From SAR202 cluster bacterium (lineage in GTDB: Bacteria > Chloroflexota > Dehalococcoidia > Lucifugimonadales > UBA1123): 44,192 nt of DNA. The stretch's first letter is position 1. Each line of letters starts with the position of its first letter. The stretch is from NCBI GenBank assembly GCA_030752795.1, contig JASMDM010000072.1, positions 1 through 44,192 of the forward strand, in the 5' to 3' direction. This document shows, piece after piece, positions 33,308-41,424 of this stretch. The translations under genes were made by a program, and so were the position numbers. The notes below the pieces were generated by a model. The model had not been told where the DNA came from, made no database searches, and worked only from the letters and a program-made list of their open reading frames with translations.

Positions 33308-34459
33308 GTGAAAATAACCGCGGTCAAACCAATCCCGAGTTCGGCGACGACGGCTACAGGCTCCAGGAACTACATGTTCGTCAAGATCGAGACCGACGAC
33401 GGAATCGTCGGCTGGGGCGAGGCCACCGCCGGGCCGTTGAGCGTCGCGACGATGGTCGAGGAGTTCGGAGAGCAGCTCATCGGCAAGGACCCAGGTCGGA
33501 TCGAGCAGCACTGGCAGACGCTATACCACCACTTCCACGTCCGCGGCGGCGTCGTCCAGATGTCGGCCATCAGCGGAATCGAGATCGCGCTGTGGGACAT
33601 TAAGGGCAAGGCGCTCGGCGTGCCGATCTACGAGCTTCTCGGCGGCAAGATGCGAGAGCGCATCTGGTGCTACGGCCGATGGGACGGGGCAACGCCCGAG
33701 GCCGCCGTCGAGCGTGCCCTCAGCTTCACGACGCAAGGATTGACGGCGCTCAAAGGCGACCCGTTCGACCATCGAGGCTTGTTCATCCCCATCGAGGCTG
33801 AGCGAAACGCGATCGCGAAGCTCGCGGCAGTCCGCGAAGCGGTCGGCGACGATGTCGAGCTCCTCGTCGAGGTCCACGGCCGGCTCGCGCCCTCCGACGC
33901 CATCCGCATCGGCAACGCGATGGAGCAGTACCGGCCCTTCGTCTACGAGGAGCCCGTGCCTCCGCAAAACCTTGACGCACTGCAACGCGTCGCCGAGGCG
34001 GTCAGCATCCCGATCGCCACCGGTGAAAGGCTGCTTACCAAGTGGGACTACGCGAATCTGCTCCCCCGCCAGATAGTCGCGATGATCCAGCCTGACATCA
34101 TTCAGGCGGGCGGCATACTCGAGCTCAAGAAGATCGCGGCGATGGCAGAGGCGCACTATGTCGGATTCCAGCCGCACAACCCGTACGGCCCGATATGCAC
34201 CGCCGCCTCGTTGCAACTCGACGCTTGCACGCCGAACTTCATGATCCAAGAAGGCGGCCTTCACTCCTGGTTCCAAGACGCATGCTTCGGCGAATTCCCT
34301 GCGCAAAAAGACGGATTCCTGCCGCTCCCCAAGGGCCCGGGCCTCGGCGTCAGCATGGACGAAGACTGGCTGAAAGCCAACCCATGGCGAAAAGATGCCG
34401 CCGTGTGGAGAGCCGGAGACGGCACCGTGGCGTCCCGGCAGGAGACCAACTGGTCGTAA
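33308..34459 (+). CDS. Mandelate racemase/muconate lactonizing enzyme-family protein (galactonate dehydratase-like)
   Basis: 383 residues from GTG 33308, after an ideal AGGAGG. The N-terminal capping domain (about 1-115) is followed by the barrel. The likely ligands are E188 in LLVEVHGR (Asp in E. coli DgoD), E214/E215 in VYEEPVPP and E240 in ATGERL; H190 and H290 (FQPHNP) are the expected acid/base residues. H190 in the V-x-V/F-H-G-R pattern and H290 place it in the D-galactonate dehydratase group, not the K-x-K racemases. It dehydrates an aldonic or other sugar acid to a 2-keto-3-deoxy acid. Enolase-superfamily genes are said to be expanded in SAR202. No dedicated transporter is adjacent. 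Confidence 0.87.
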   Translation: MKITAVKPIPSSATTATGSRNYMFVKIETDDGIVGWGEATAGPLSVATMVEEFGEQLIGKDPGRIEQHWQTLYHHFHVRGGVVQMSAISGIEIALWDIKGKALGVPIYELLGGKMRERIWCYGRWDGATPEAAVERALSFTTQGLTALKGDPFDHRGLFIPIEAERNAIAKLAAVREAVGDDVELLVEVHGRLAPSDAIRIGNAMEQYRPFVYEEPVPPQNLDALQRVAEAVSIPIATGERLLTKWDYANLLPRQIVAMIQPDIIQAGGILELKKIAAMAEAHYVGFQPHNPYGPICTAASLQLDACTPNFMIQEGGLHSWFQDACFGEFPAQKDGFLPLPKGPGLGVSMDEDWLKANPWRKDAAVWRAGDGTVASRQETNWS

Positions 34460-34511
34460 AACCGACAGGCTGGCGTAGCCGCCCACAGGAACCGTTCGCG
34501 ACGTCACCGTC

Positions 34512-35466
34512 GTGAATTTCGTAGAAAGTGGAAGAGACACAAAGGACATGCAGGGACTCCAGGGACTCCAGGGACTTGGGACTGCGTTCACCATGGACAC
34601 ATCCAGCATCAAGTTCGGGGTCGGCGCGACCCAGGAGATCGGCTACGAGATGACCCGCCTCGGCGTGCGGCGCGTCATGGTCGTCACTGATCCCAAGATG
34701 GCGCAAACCGAACCGGTCTCAGTGGTCATGGCCTCGCTCAAGGCGGCCGCAGTCGACGCGGAGTGGTTCGACCGCGTGCAGCGGATTCGACGTGCTGTGC
34801 CACGGCCTCGAATCATAAACCGCCCTGCCCTTCCACCAGCGAGAAGCGCCGGACGGTCCCGCGATGCGTCCTGCGTATCAAGGCTCAAACCCGATCAGCG
34901 ACGTCTGGGCGATCCGAGCCATGGTTATGGTGTCGAGCAACATAGTCAAGGCAGTCCAGAACCCGGATGACGAGGAGGTCCGGTCCAACATGCTGCTCGC
35001 GGCAACCTTCGCGGGCGTTGGATTCGGAAACGCGGGCGTCCGCCTTCCGCACGGCATGTCGTACCCGGTCTCCGGCATGATCCGCGAGTACGTCCCGGAC
35101 GGCTACCCGGACGACCACGCGATCATCCCCCACGGCATGTCGGTGATACTCAACGCCCCGGCCGTTTTCCGGTTCACGGCGCCGTCCAAACCTGAACGAC
35201 ACCTGCGAGCCGCCGAGCTCATGGGTGCGAATGTATCGGACGCGGGCCCCGAGGACGCGGGCGAAGTCCTTGCCGGCGCGGTCATCGACTTGCCCCGCGA
35301 GATCGGCGTACCGAACGGTCTCTCTGCTGTCGGCTACGGCCCCGACGACGCCACTGAGCTCGCCGCGGGCGCAATGCCTCAACACCGCGTAATCAAGCTC
35401 GCCCCCCGCCCGGTCTCCGAGCAAGATCTCCGTCAGCTCTTCCCAGACTCGATGACGATCTGGTAG
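34512..35466 (+). pseudogene. Iron-type alcohol dehydrogenase/hydroxyacid-oxoacid transhydrogenase gene, internally deleted
   Basis: The N-terminal part (to about 34780) reads TAFTMDTSSIKFGVGATQEI, then RRVMVVTDPKMAQTEPVS and AEWFDRVQ. The next part, in another frame, reads GFDVLCHGLES, TAA (34816-34818), TALPFHQREAPDGPA, MRPAYQGSNPISDVW and on to the normal C-terminus GVPNGL and QDLRQLFPDSMTIW. In intact homologues about 150 residues stand between the two parts: the GGGS-x-D NAD site, the TTAGTGSE loop and two metal ligands. So roughly 450 bases are gone, with the frame changed. The TAA replaces a Tyr codon (ESYTALP in relatives). The 35466 end is intact. A dead gene. The extreme N-terminus holds a triple 9-base repeat (34551-34577). 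Confidence 0.88.
34551..34577. repeat. Three copies of a 9-base tandem repeat
   Basis: CAGGGACTC-CAGGGACTC-CAGGGACTT, preceded by AAAGGAC. A related run stands inverted at 38739-38773 (AAAGGACTTCAGGGACC on the minus strand), so this may be a dispersed repeat family. Confidence 0.55.
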
Positions 35467-35502
35467 GGCGGCGATCTGGCGTCGTCTATCGCCAACTGGA
35501 AT

Positions 35503-36432
35503 TCAGTGCGGCGCAAGCCAGTTGCGCTCAGGATCCTCTATCAGCCCCTCGGCGACGCCCGAAAGGCGGGTCAGTGTGCTGCTGTAACGATCCGCGAACA
35601 ACTGCGCGGCCAGCTTGTACAGACGCATGCCGATTTCAGGGTCGTCTGAACAGAGCTCGATCAACGAAGAGGCTGGGATCGCCACCACGTCCATATCAGT
35701 TAGAGCGACACCAGATGTAATCAAAGTCCGTGATTCCAACAATGCCGCGATCGGGAACGACTCCCCAGGTCCAACTACGCGCACTGGAAATTCTCCCAAT
35801 TGAGAGTGTGCGGACGACTGGGCTTCGCCCTCGACGATGAAGTACAGTTTCTGACCTAATTCGCCGCCTTTTCCCAGAGTTTCGCCCGCGGCAACTGAAA
35901 GCCTGCTTCCCAGAGCAGTCGCACGGTTGACCTGCTTGGCCGAAAGCTCTCCGAATAAATCAACGCCTAGTTGTGCTTCTTGATAAGGCGCATCGGTTGA
36001 GCCTTCCGGAGTAAACACGCGAACATCAATGGGTGATTCTTTTTGCACCGCACGGGCAACACTTCCTCTAAGCAACCTGGCTAATCCTCTGCGTTCTTTC
36101 GCGCACATTGCGATGACGTCAACGCCTTCTTTTTGCGCAAACCGCAATATGCCTTCAGACGGACTGCCGGATATCGCAGTCTCACAACTCCATCGTTGTT
36201 CGTCGCCATGTTGTGCAGCCAATCGCCTCAGATAGCCGAGCTTTTCAAGGCGTTCCTGGTCTTCGCGCTGGCTTCCTAGTATCACATGGTCACCAATCGC
36301 TTGAGTGCTGGCGTGACGCAGAATCCTGAGCAAGATGACTTCGGCTTCCGGCGCCATTTCAGCTTGGATCAACTGGACAACCTTTTCCGATTCCTTGGTC
36401 CCATCCAACGGCAGAAGCACTTTTCGATACAT
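35503..36432 (-). CDS. Universal stress protein fused to a cyclic-nucleotide-binding domain
   Basis: 309 residues, start ATG 36432 after AGGAG. Residues 1-145 are a UspA domain (KVLLPLDGTKESEKVVQLIQ at the start; the late GLARLLRGSVARAVQKESP carries the G-x2-G-x9-G-S/T phosphate loop in modified form, so ATP binding is uncertain). Residues about 150-280 are a cNMP-binding-like barrel (LSAKQVNRATALGSRLSVAAG, LYFIVEGEAQ, GPGESFPIAALLESRTLITS); the usual R-x-A-T phosphate-binding pattern is not seen. No DNA-binding helix-turn-helix follows, so it is a sensor or docking module, not a Crp-type regulator. A terminator hairpin lies in its leader. Confidence 0.78.
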   Translation of the reverse strand: MYRKVLLPLDGTKESEKVVQLIQAEMAPEAEVILLRILRHASTQAIGDHVILGSQREDQERLEKLGYLRRLAAQHGDEQRWSCETAISGSPSEGILRFAQKEGVDVIAMCAKERRGLARLLRGSVARAVQKESPIDVRVFTPEGSTDAPYQEAQLGVDLFGELSAKQVNRATALGSRLSVAAGETLGKGGELGQKLYFIVEGEAQSSAHSQLGEFPVRVVGPGESFPIAALLESRTLITSGVALTDMDVVAIPASSLIELCSDDPEIGMRLYKLAAQLFADRYSSTLTRLSGVAEGLIEDPERNWLAPH

Positions 36433-36465
36433 AACTCGTCTCCTTTCTCACTCGCATCGATGCCA

Positions 36466-36514
36466 ATCAAAAAGGCCGCATGACACCCGATCCATTGAAA
36501 CGGGTCATACGGCC
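36466..36514 (-). terminator. Terminator hairpin in the leader of the Usp-cNMP gene
   Basis: On the minus strand GGCCG-T-ATGA-CCCG pairs with CGGG-TGTCAT-GCGGCC (36474-36514) across an 11-base loop, then TTTTTGAT. It stands 35-80 bases upstream of the start, so it may stop read-through or act as an attenuator. Confidence 0.72.
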
Positions 36515-37302
36515 ACATTGCCCATCGCCTCACCACTTCAGATTGCTAATTAGCCAGCCATTCCGCGGAATTGCGATCGTCGATATCAGTGATTAAGGTC
36601 AGATTGGATTTGTGAGAAATCACTTCCGGTTGGGGACATCATCGACCTGCTTTTTCCTGCCAGTTAATGAGAGTGGCAGTCTATAGTCGGGATTACGGTT
36701 TATCACCATTATAGCGAGTATTTCAATCGGTTTTGCAATACCACGCGTACTGTGAAGTCTGTAACAATCAAGACATCGTGTCTATCAAGGTTTTGCGCAG
36801 ATTTTAATTCGTGAATCTGGCGATCTTGGGTCTGTCCTATCAGCGGCTGGTTGACATTGATTCTTTCCGATCCGTTGTCCGCTCGGTAGGGAACTGTCGA
36901 GGAAGGCGAGCCAACGGAATCATCGAACCTGGAACCTGAGGAATGGCAGTTTGAGTGGCGCACCTTTCTAGATTTCATCCGATCTGGTTCTTCGATCACG
37001 TGCGACGGACGGATGGAATGCGATCAATCCCACGGGATTTGGTGGCGCGGAGTTCACCTGGGCGAGTAGGAAGCAGGCCGCGTCCCATCCGGCGGGTTGC
37101 CGGAAATCCACGACGCGCTGCCAAAGCAGGACCGCCGCAAAGGGTTGAGGCGCGGATGAGGTAGATCGAGTGTAATAGCCCAACTTTAGGACATAATTTA
37201 TGTGAGATCACCTCAAACAAGCCGAGTGGGACGTGTGTGCCTTGACCAGATTCTGGTTGCCGCGTGTATGTCATGAATAACGCTGAAAACGGTGAGCCAT
37301 AG
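36515..37302. other. Long noncoding stretch, AT-richer than its neighbours
   Basis: Nearly 790 bases without a convincing gene. A 96-residue minus-strand frame (36709-36999) has no family or start signal. Small hairpins lie at 36657-36679 (CTGCCA/TGGCAG). At 37274 a short frame ATG...TAG abuts ATG 37303, giving a possible nine-codon leader peptide. TTGACC at 37242 may be a -35 box. The composition shift could mark an insertion or deletion. Confidence 0.35.
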
Positions 37303-38030
37303 ATGCCTAAACCAAGTGAATGGAGCCGAAGCATGAGATCGCTCACCAGGCTCACGCGAGGCACGGACAGCGACTGGCGAGAAAGAAGATTCGTCGTACT
37401 CAGGCTGCTCAGGGAATTGCGGGGACTTGATGCCTCAAATGCCCTGCGTGAACACTGGGATGCTAATCAAGAATCCTTCCTGAACGCGGTCGTGCTTGAC
37501 GCATGGTCACGGTGGACGCCGCCTGAGGCCGACGAACTTTTGGGCATCGCATATATGGTTCGGAACATGGAAATCGGAAACGGGATGCCTGTTCGGTTTT
37601 TCTCCGATGCGCCTGCCGAATACGATCCACAGACTCGCAAAGCGCTGTCGCGGGCGCAAGCATTGGCTCGCGCCGCACGGACGGAGAGGTCACCATCTGC
37701 CACCTGCTTCAAGCCGTGGCGGAGTCCAGTTCGGTGAGATCCGAGGCGATCGGTTCCACGGACCTCGAAGTCTCTGTGGCTGCATACATTGATCGCACAC
37801 CGCCACGGCGCGCTTTGGGCAGAGTTGACCCGATTGCCGCTACCGAAATTCGCGACATATTGGACAGGAGCCGCGACGAAGCAACCAGACGCGCGGCCAA
37901 TTGGGTAACGCCCGTCTTGCTGCTCTGTGTCATGATGGGCATGTCTCCACTCGTCAAAGAACTGGTCGCTGACGCCAACGTCGATGCGGCTCAACTCAGA
38001 ACGCGACTTGACTATCTGCTGAACAAATAA
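37303..38030 (+). pseudogene. Clp-N-like protein gene, frameshifted near 37680
   Basis: The first frame from ATG 37303 gives a basic start, RFVVLRLLRELRGLDASNAL, then PEADELLGIAYMVRNME and KALSRAQALARAAR. The second, from about 37680, continues DGEVTICHLLQAVAESSSVR and runs to TAA 38028-38030. The joined sequence has the look of a Clp repeat (ALSRAQALA...EVT-x-x-HLLQAVAES), as in ClpA/ClpC N-domains, but no AAA module follows, so it would be a stand-alone adaptor-type protein of 242 residues. One base is missing (CGGACGG for CGGGACGG). A hydrophobic stretch (VTPVLLLCVMMGM) lies near the C-terminus. The Clp-N assignment is tentative. Confidence 0.5.
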
Positions 38031-38157
38031 ACCATGCTTTGCACAACCGCGCCGTAGGGGCGTGGTTTCAAACCCGCCCGAAACGATGCCCCATAAGTCG
38101 TACTCAAAACGCAATCGACACTGCGACTAGACGCCAACAACGGAACGGAGACTTCAC

Positions 38158-38613
38158 ATGAAACTTGAGTTCTTGATGGAATACACCGCCGACTTAGAAC
38201 GACCCGTGCAAACCGCGGGCGAGGGCCCATTCGGCACTCGAGGACTCGCCGTCGTTACCGGCGGCAGCTTCGAAGGACCACGTTTGAGAGGGACGATACG
38301 GTCAGGCGGAGGTGATTGGTTTCTCAGAACCCCGGACGGAACCGGCAGGCTCGATGTCCGGATAACGCTGGAGACTGACGACGGCGCTCTGATCTACGTC
38401 CAATACTACGGCGTCGACCGACCGGAAGTCGACCGTCCCGTCGCATCGCCCGGGGAAACGTCCGAGTACGGCGACTCCTACTTCATGACCACGCCCAGGT
38501 TCGAGACCGGTGACGAACGCTACACCTGGCTGAACGGTCTCGTTTGTGTCGGCGAAGGCAAGCGCGCCGAATCAGGCGTCGCCTACCGCGTCTACTCCAT
38601 CGAGAACGATTAG
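38158..38613 (+). CDS. DUF3237/UPF0311 family protein
   Basis: 151 residues. The family pattern is clear: LEFLMEYTADLERPVQTAGE, then GGSFEGPRLRGTIRSGGGDW, RLDVRITLETDDGALIYVQY, and the final YFMTTPRFETGDERYTWLNG. DUF3237 forms an eight-stranded calycin-like barrel; no function is established to my knowledge. Often found near aromatic or ring-cleavage genes. A terminator-like hairpin follows at 38683. Confidence 0.85.
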   Translation: MKLEFLMEYTADLERPVQTAGEGPFGTRGLAVVTGGSFEGPRLRGTIRSGGGDWFLRTPDGTGRLDVRITLETDDGALIYVQYYGVDRPEVDRPVASPGETSEYGDSYFMTTPRFETGDERYTWLNGLVCVGEGKRAESGVAYRVYSIEND

Positions 38614-38682
38614 CGCGTCGGGCTGCCGAACGCGGTTGCCTGTTCGCCCACACACAACCGTGACCCCGTTTCAATGCGGATG

Positions 38683-38706
38683 GATCAAGCGACCGCTCGC
38701 TTGATC
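38683..38706. terminator. Perfect 10-base-pair hairpin between convergent genes
   Basis: GATCAAGCGA-CCGC-TCGCTTGATC. It lies 70 bases after the DUF3237 gene and before the convergent PPOX gene end. The T-run on either side is weak, so a bidirectional terminator or transcript-stabilising stem is possible. Confidence 0.5.
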
Positions 38707-38738
38707 TGTTCTATCGCATCTCCGTGGTCTACCCGTGA

Positions 38739-38775
38739 GCCTCTGAGGTCCCTGAAGTCCTTTGGGTCCCTGCCC
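38739..38775. repeat. Copy of the AAAGGAC/CAGGGAC repeat
   Basis: On the minus strand this reads CAGGGACCCAAAGGACTTC followed by AGGGACCTCAG. It resembles the tandem block at 34543-34577. It is noncoding in any confident frame. Confidence 0.4.
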
Positions 38776-38816
38776 GTTGGCGCCTCTGTTGGCGCGCGAT
38801 CGCCGAGACTCGTCGC

Positions 38817-39254
38817 CTACTTGAGATACCGCGGGTGCCACGTCGACCCGCTCCAAGTCACGATCTTGCGCGGCGTGATCCGCACCAACGCCCGCGGAAT
38901 GTGCTTTGTGTCGTCGTAATACTGGCCGCCTCGTTCCTCGCCCATGTACCGGACCGCCCAGGCCTTCCAGTCGCCGAGCCACGCCGGATCCACAATTTCC
39001 GCCGTGCCCTCGATGAGCGCCCGCGTGTGAATCGCTTCGGTCGTGTCGATACTCGCCGAGACGCGCGGGTTTTGGCGGATGTTCTCGACCCACTGCGCCT
39101 GCCTCCGACCACCCAACAAGAAGGCGCCGTCCTCGTAGAAGTACCAAAGGGGATTTACGGCGGGCCATCCGTCGGGGGTGATAGTCGCGAGCCTCATTAA
39201 GAGGTCTCCACTCGAAAGGAACTCGCGGAGTTGTTCGTCGGTCAGTGCTGGCAT
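38817..39254 (-). CDS. Pyridoxamine 5'-phosphate oxidase-fold (PPOX) flavin/F420-type protein
   Basis: 145 residues from ATG 39254, after GGAGG six bases upstream (the frame extends further, but relatives start here). The split-barrel pattern shows LREFLSSGDLLMRLATITPD, then GWPAVNPLWYFYEDGAFLLG, VENIRQNPRVSASID and the IEGTAEIVD strand. These proteins bind FMN or F420 and reduce or oxidise small molecules. The RxLVRITPRKIVTW C-terminal strand is typical. Substrate unknown. Confidence 0.84.
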   Translation of the reverse strand: MPALTDEQLREFLSSGDLLMRLATITPDGWPAVNPLWYFYEDGAFLLGGRRQAQWVENIRQNPRVSASIDTTEAIHTRALIEGTAEIVDPAWLGDWKAWAVRYMGEERGGQYYDDTKHIPRALVRITPRKIVTWSGSTWHPRYLK

Positions 39255-39346
39255 GATCGCCTCCATGAACGCGGTCGGATTCGGAAGAATGATAACATCA
39301 CGGCAGACCAGCTGAATGCAGAATCGCCCCCGCGCAGGAGCGCCAC

Positions 39347-40699
39347 ATGACACAACCGCACAAGCTCACGATCACCGAAGCCGCGAAAGACATCCGCCAA
39401 GGCTCGCTCTCCTGCGTCGAACTCATCGAAGGTCTACTGGCCCGCGTTTCGCTGCTGGAGCCAGACCTGAACGTGTGGGTCACAATGGACGAGGCCAACC
39501 TCTTGGCGACGGCGCGACGGCGCGACCTAGAGCTCGCCGCGGAAGGACGGCGTGGTCCGCTGCACGGCATCCCGGTGGGCATCAAGGACATCTACTACAC
39601 ACAGGGCGTCAAGACGACCGCATGCTCGGCAATCCTCGCCGACTTCGTGCCCGACTACGACGCCACGACCGTCGCCAAGCTGAAGCGAGCCGGCGCGATC
39701 ATCATGGGCAAAACCGTGACCACCGAGTTCGCGTGCGGCGACCCGCCCCCGACTCGAAACCCGTGGAACGCTGAGCACACCCCGGGCGGGTCGAGCTCGG
39801 GATCGGCGGTCGGCGTCGCCACCGGCATGTTTCCCGCCGCCATGGGGTCGCAGACCGCGGGATCGATCCTGCGTCCGGCGTCGTTCAACGGCATCGTCGG
39901 ACTGAAGCCCACGTTCAGCCGCGTCAGCCGCTACGGCGTCGTCCCCGTCTCGTGGTCGCTGGACACGATGGGCCCGTTCACACGAACCGTCGAGGACGCC
40001 GCGCTCATGCTGAGCGTCTTGGCCGGTCACGACCCCAACGACCAATCGTCGTCGACACGGCCCGTGCCCGACTACCCGAGCGCGGTCGACTCAATGCGGC
40101 ATCCGCCCAGAATCGGCCGAATACGAAAATTCTTCGATGACAACGCGAACGACGAAGTGAGGACCCACACTGACGGCATCGCGGCGAAGCTGACCGAGGC
40201 CGGTGCGTTGATCGAAGATGTCGCCTTGCCTACGGATTTCGACACGATGCTCGCCGCCCACCGCGTGCTGATGACCGTCGAGGCTGCCGCCGTGCACCAG
40301 GAGTGGTTCGAAACCCGTGCCGACGAGTATTCGCCCAACATCAGAGGAGTGATCGAGCAAGGGATGCTCACACCGGCCGTCGCATATGTCCAGGCTCAAC
40401 GCGTGCGACGGCGATTCCGACGTGACCTCGAAGAAGCGCTGCAACCCTACGATGTCATTTTGTCACCTTCGACGGTCGAACCGGCGCCCAAGAATTTGAG
40501 CACCACGGGCAACCCGATGTTCCAGACGCCCTTCACCTTCGGCGGCTTCCCGTCCATCACGCTGCCGTCAGGGCTCAGCGCCGACGGATTGCCACTCGGA
40601 ATCCAACTCGCGGCTGCGCCGTTCGCCGACGAAACCCTGCTCGCCGCGGCGCGGTGGTGCGAGCAGGTCATCGACGTGAAGCCGACGCCTCCGGTATAG
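39347..40699 (+). CDS. Amidase-signature-family protein
   Basis: 450 residues. The catalytic triad is in place: Lys in VGIKDIYYT near 84, and the Ser pair in PGGSSSGSAVGVA and QTAGSILRPASFNG. The full-length amidase signature then reads KPTFSRVSRYGVVPVSWSLD, TMGPFTRTVEDAALML. It hydrolyses an amide; family members include GatA, but this one is not next to gatB or gatC, so an indole-, acyl- or nitrile-derived amide is more likely. It is divergent from the PPOX gene across 92 bases. Confidence 0.88.
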   Translation: MTQPHKLTITEAAKDIRQGSLSCVELIEGLLARVSLLEPDLNVWVTMDEANLLATARRRDLELAAEGRRGPLHGIPVGIKDIYYTQGVKTTACSAILADFVPDYDATTVAKLKRAGAIIMGKTVTTEFACGDPPPTRNPWNAEHTPGGSSSGSAVGVATGMFPAAMGSQTAGSILRPASFNGIVGLKPTFSRVSRYGVVPVSWSLDTMGPFTRTVEDAALMLSVLAGHDPNDQSSSTRPVPDYPSAVDSMRHPPRIGRIRKFFDDNANDEVRTHTDGIAAKLTEAGALIEDVALPTDFDTMLAAHRVLMTVEAAAVHQEWFETRADEYSPNIRGVIEQGMLTPAVAYVQAQRVRRRFRRDLEEALQPYDVILSPSTVEPAPKNLSTTGNPMFQTPFTFGGFPSITLPSGLSADGLPLGIQLAAAPFADETLLAAARWCEQVIDVKPTPPV

Positions 40700-40726
40700 C
40701 GAAATCGCCTCGCAACGCGACGTCGA

Positions 40727-41272
40727 TCAACCACGCGCCCCGGGCCAGGGTCCGGGTTTTCGGTTGGGCAGTTCTTGCTCGTACGTGCCCTGGTCGTACA
40801 TCACGAATCCCCGAGCCAGATAGTTCTTCAGGGCGTCGGGATGGTCCAACGTGCAAGTATTCAACCACGTGCGCGACGCGCCGATAGCCCATGCACGCTC
40901 CGTGGCCACGGTCAGCAATCGCCCGCCGTATCCCTGGCCGATGAAATCAGGCAACAGGCCGATATACGCGAGCTCAACATCGCCGCCAGCTACGCCATCG
41001 AGCTCGAAGTAGCCCGCCGGGGTGCCTTTGACGTACGCGATCCAAGTCTCGACCTCGGGACGCGACACCCAACCGAACCACTCATCGTAGCCCCATCCCA
41101 GCCTGTCGATCCAGTACCAGTCGCCGCCGACTGCCGTGTACATATAGCGGTTCAGTTCTGGTGACGGGATCTCCGCCTGCCTGAATTCCAGGTCCGCCGC
41201 TTCGGATCGTCCGGGCGTCAGTTGGCTGGCGTCGATCATTTCGAGATAGTAAATCGCAACTGTTGCGAGCAT
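40727..41272 (-). CDS. GNAT-family N-acetyltransferase
   Basis: 181 residues from ATG 41272 (ATG 41239 is an alternative). The acetyl-CoA loop is Q-G-Y-G-G in DFIGQGYGGRLLTVATERAW, followed by TCTLDHPDALKNYLARGF, the usual last helix-strand. The N-terminal half has YWIDRLGWGYDEWFGWV, which resembles a subgroup of aminoacyl or small-molecule acetyltransferases. It is convergent with the amidase. Confidence 0.84.
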   Translation of the reverse strand: MLATVAIYYLEMIDASQLTPGRSEAADLEFRQAEIPSPELNRYMYTAVGGDWYWIDRLGWGYDEWFGWVSRPEVETWIAYVKGTPAGYFELDGVAGGDVELAYIGLLPDFIGQGYGGRLLTVATERAWAIGASRTWLNTCTLDHPDALKNYLARGFVMYDQGTYEQELPNRKPGPWPGARG

Positions 41273-41366
41273 GTTTGTTTTCGGTCCTCTCGATGGTTTT
41301 CGCTGATCCTCACGATTCTATCCCATCCGACTCCATCCATCGGCGCCAACTCATGCCTGCTGGGGC

Positions 41367-41394
41367 TTGCGCCCGTCGCGACGTGTAGTACAAT
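41367..41394 (+). promoter_or_regulatory. Promoter of the second thiolase-DUF35 module
   Basis: TTGCGC (41367-41372), a 16-base spacer and TACAAT (41389-41394), then an ideal GGAGGTG ribosome site at 41411-41417 before ATG 41425. Control signals are intact although the gene has in-frame stops. Confidence 0.55.
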
Positions 41395-41424
41395 GCGCTC
41401 ATCGATTATCGGAGGTGAACGGCG

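Noticed and set aside
32462-33511. A 349-residue frame antisense to the kinase
   Set aside because: Shadow of the kinase; the two halves of the kinase on the plus strand match a known fold.
33521-34612. A 363-residue frame antisense to the dehydratase
   Set aside because: Shadow frame; the plus-strand gene has all family motifs.
36709-36999. A 96-residue minus-strand frame before the Usp-cNMP gene
   Set aside because: No start signal, no family and unusual composition; kept only as part of an unexplained region.
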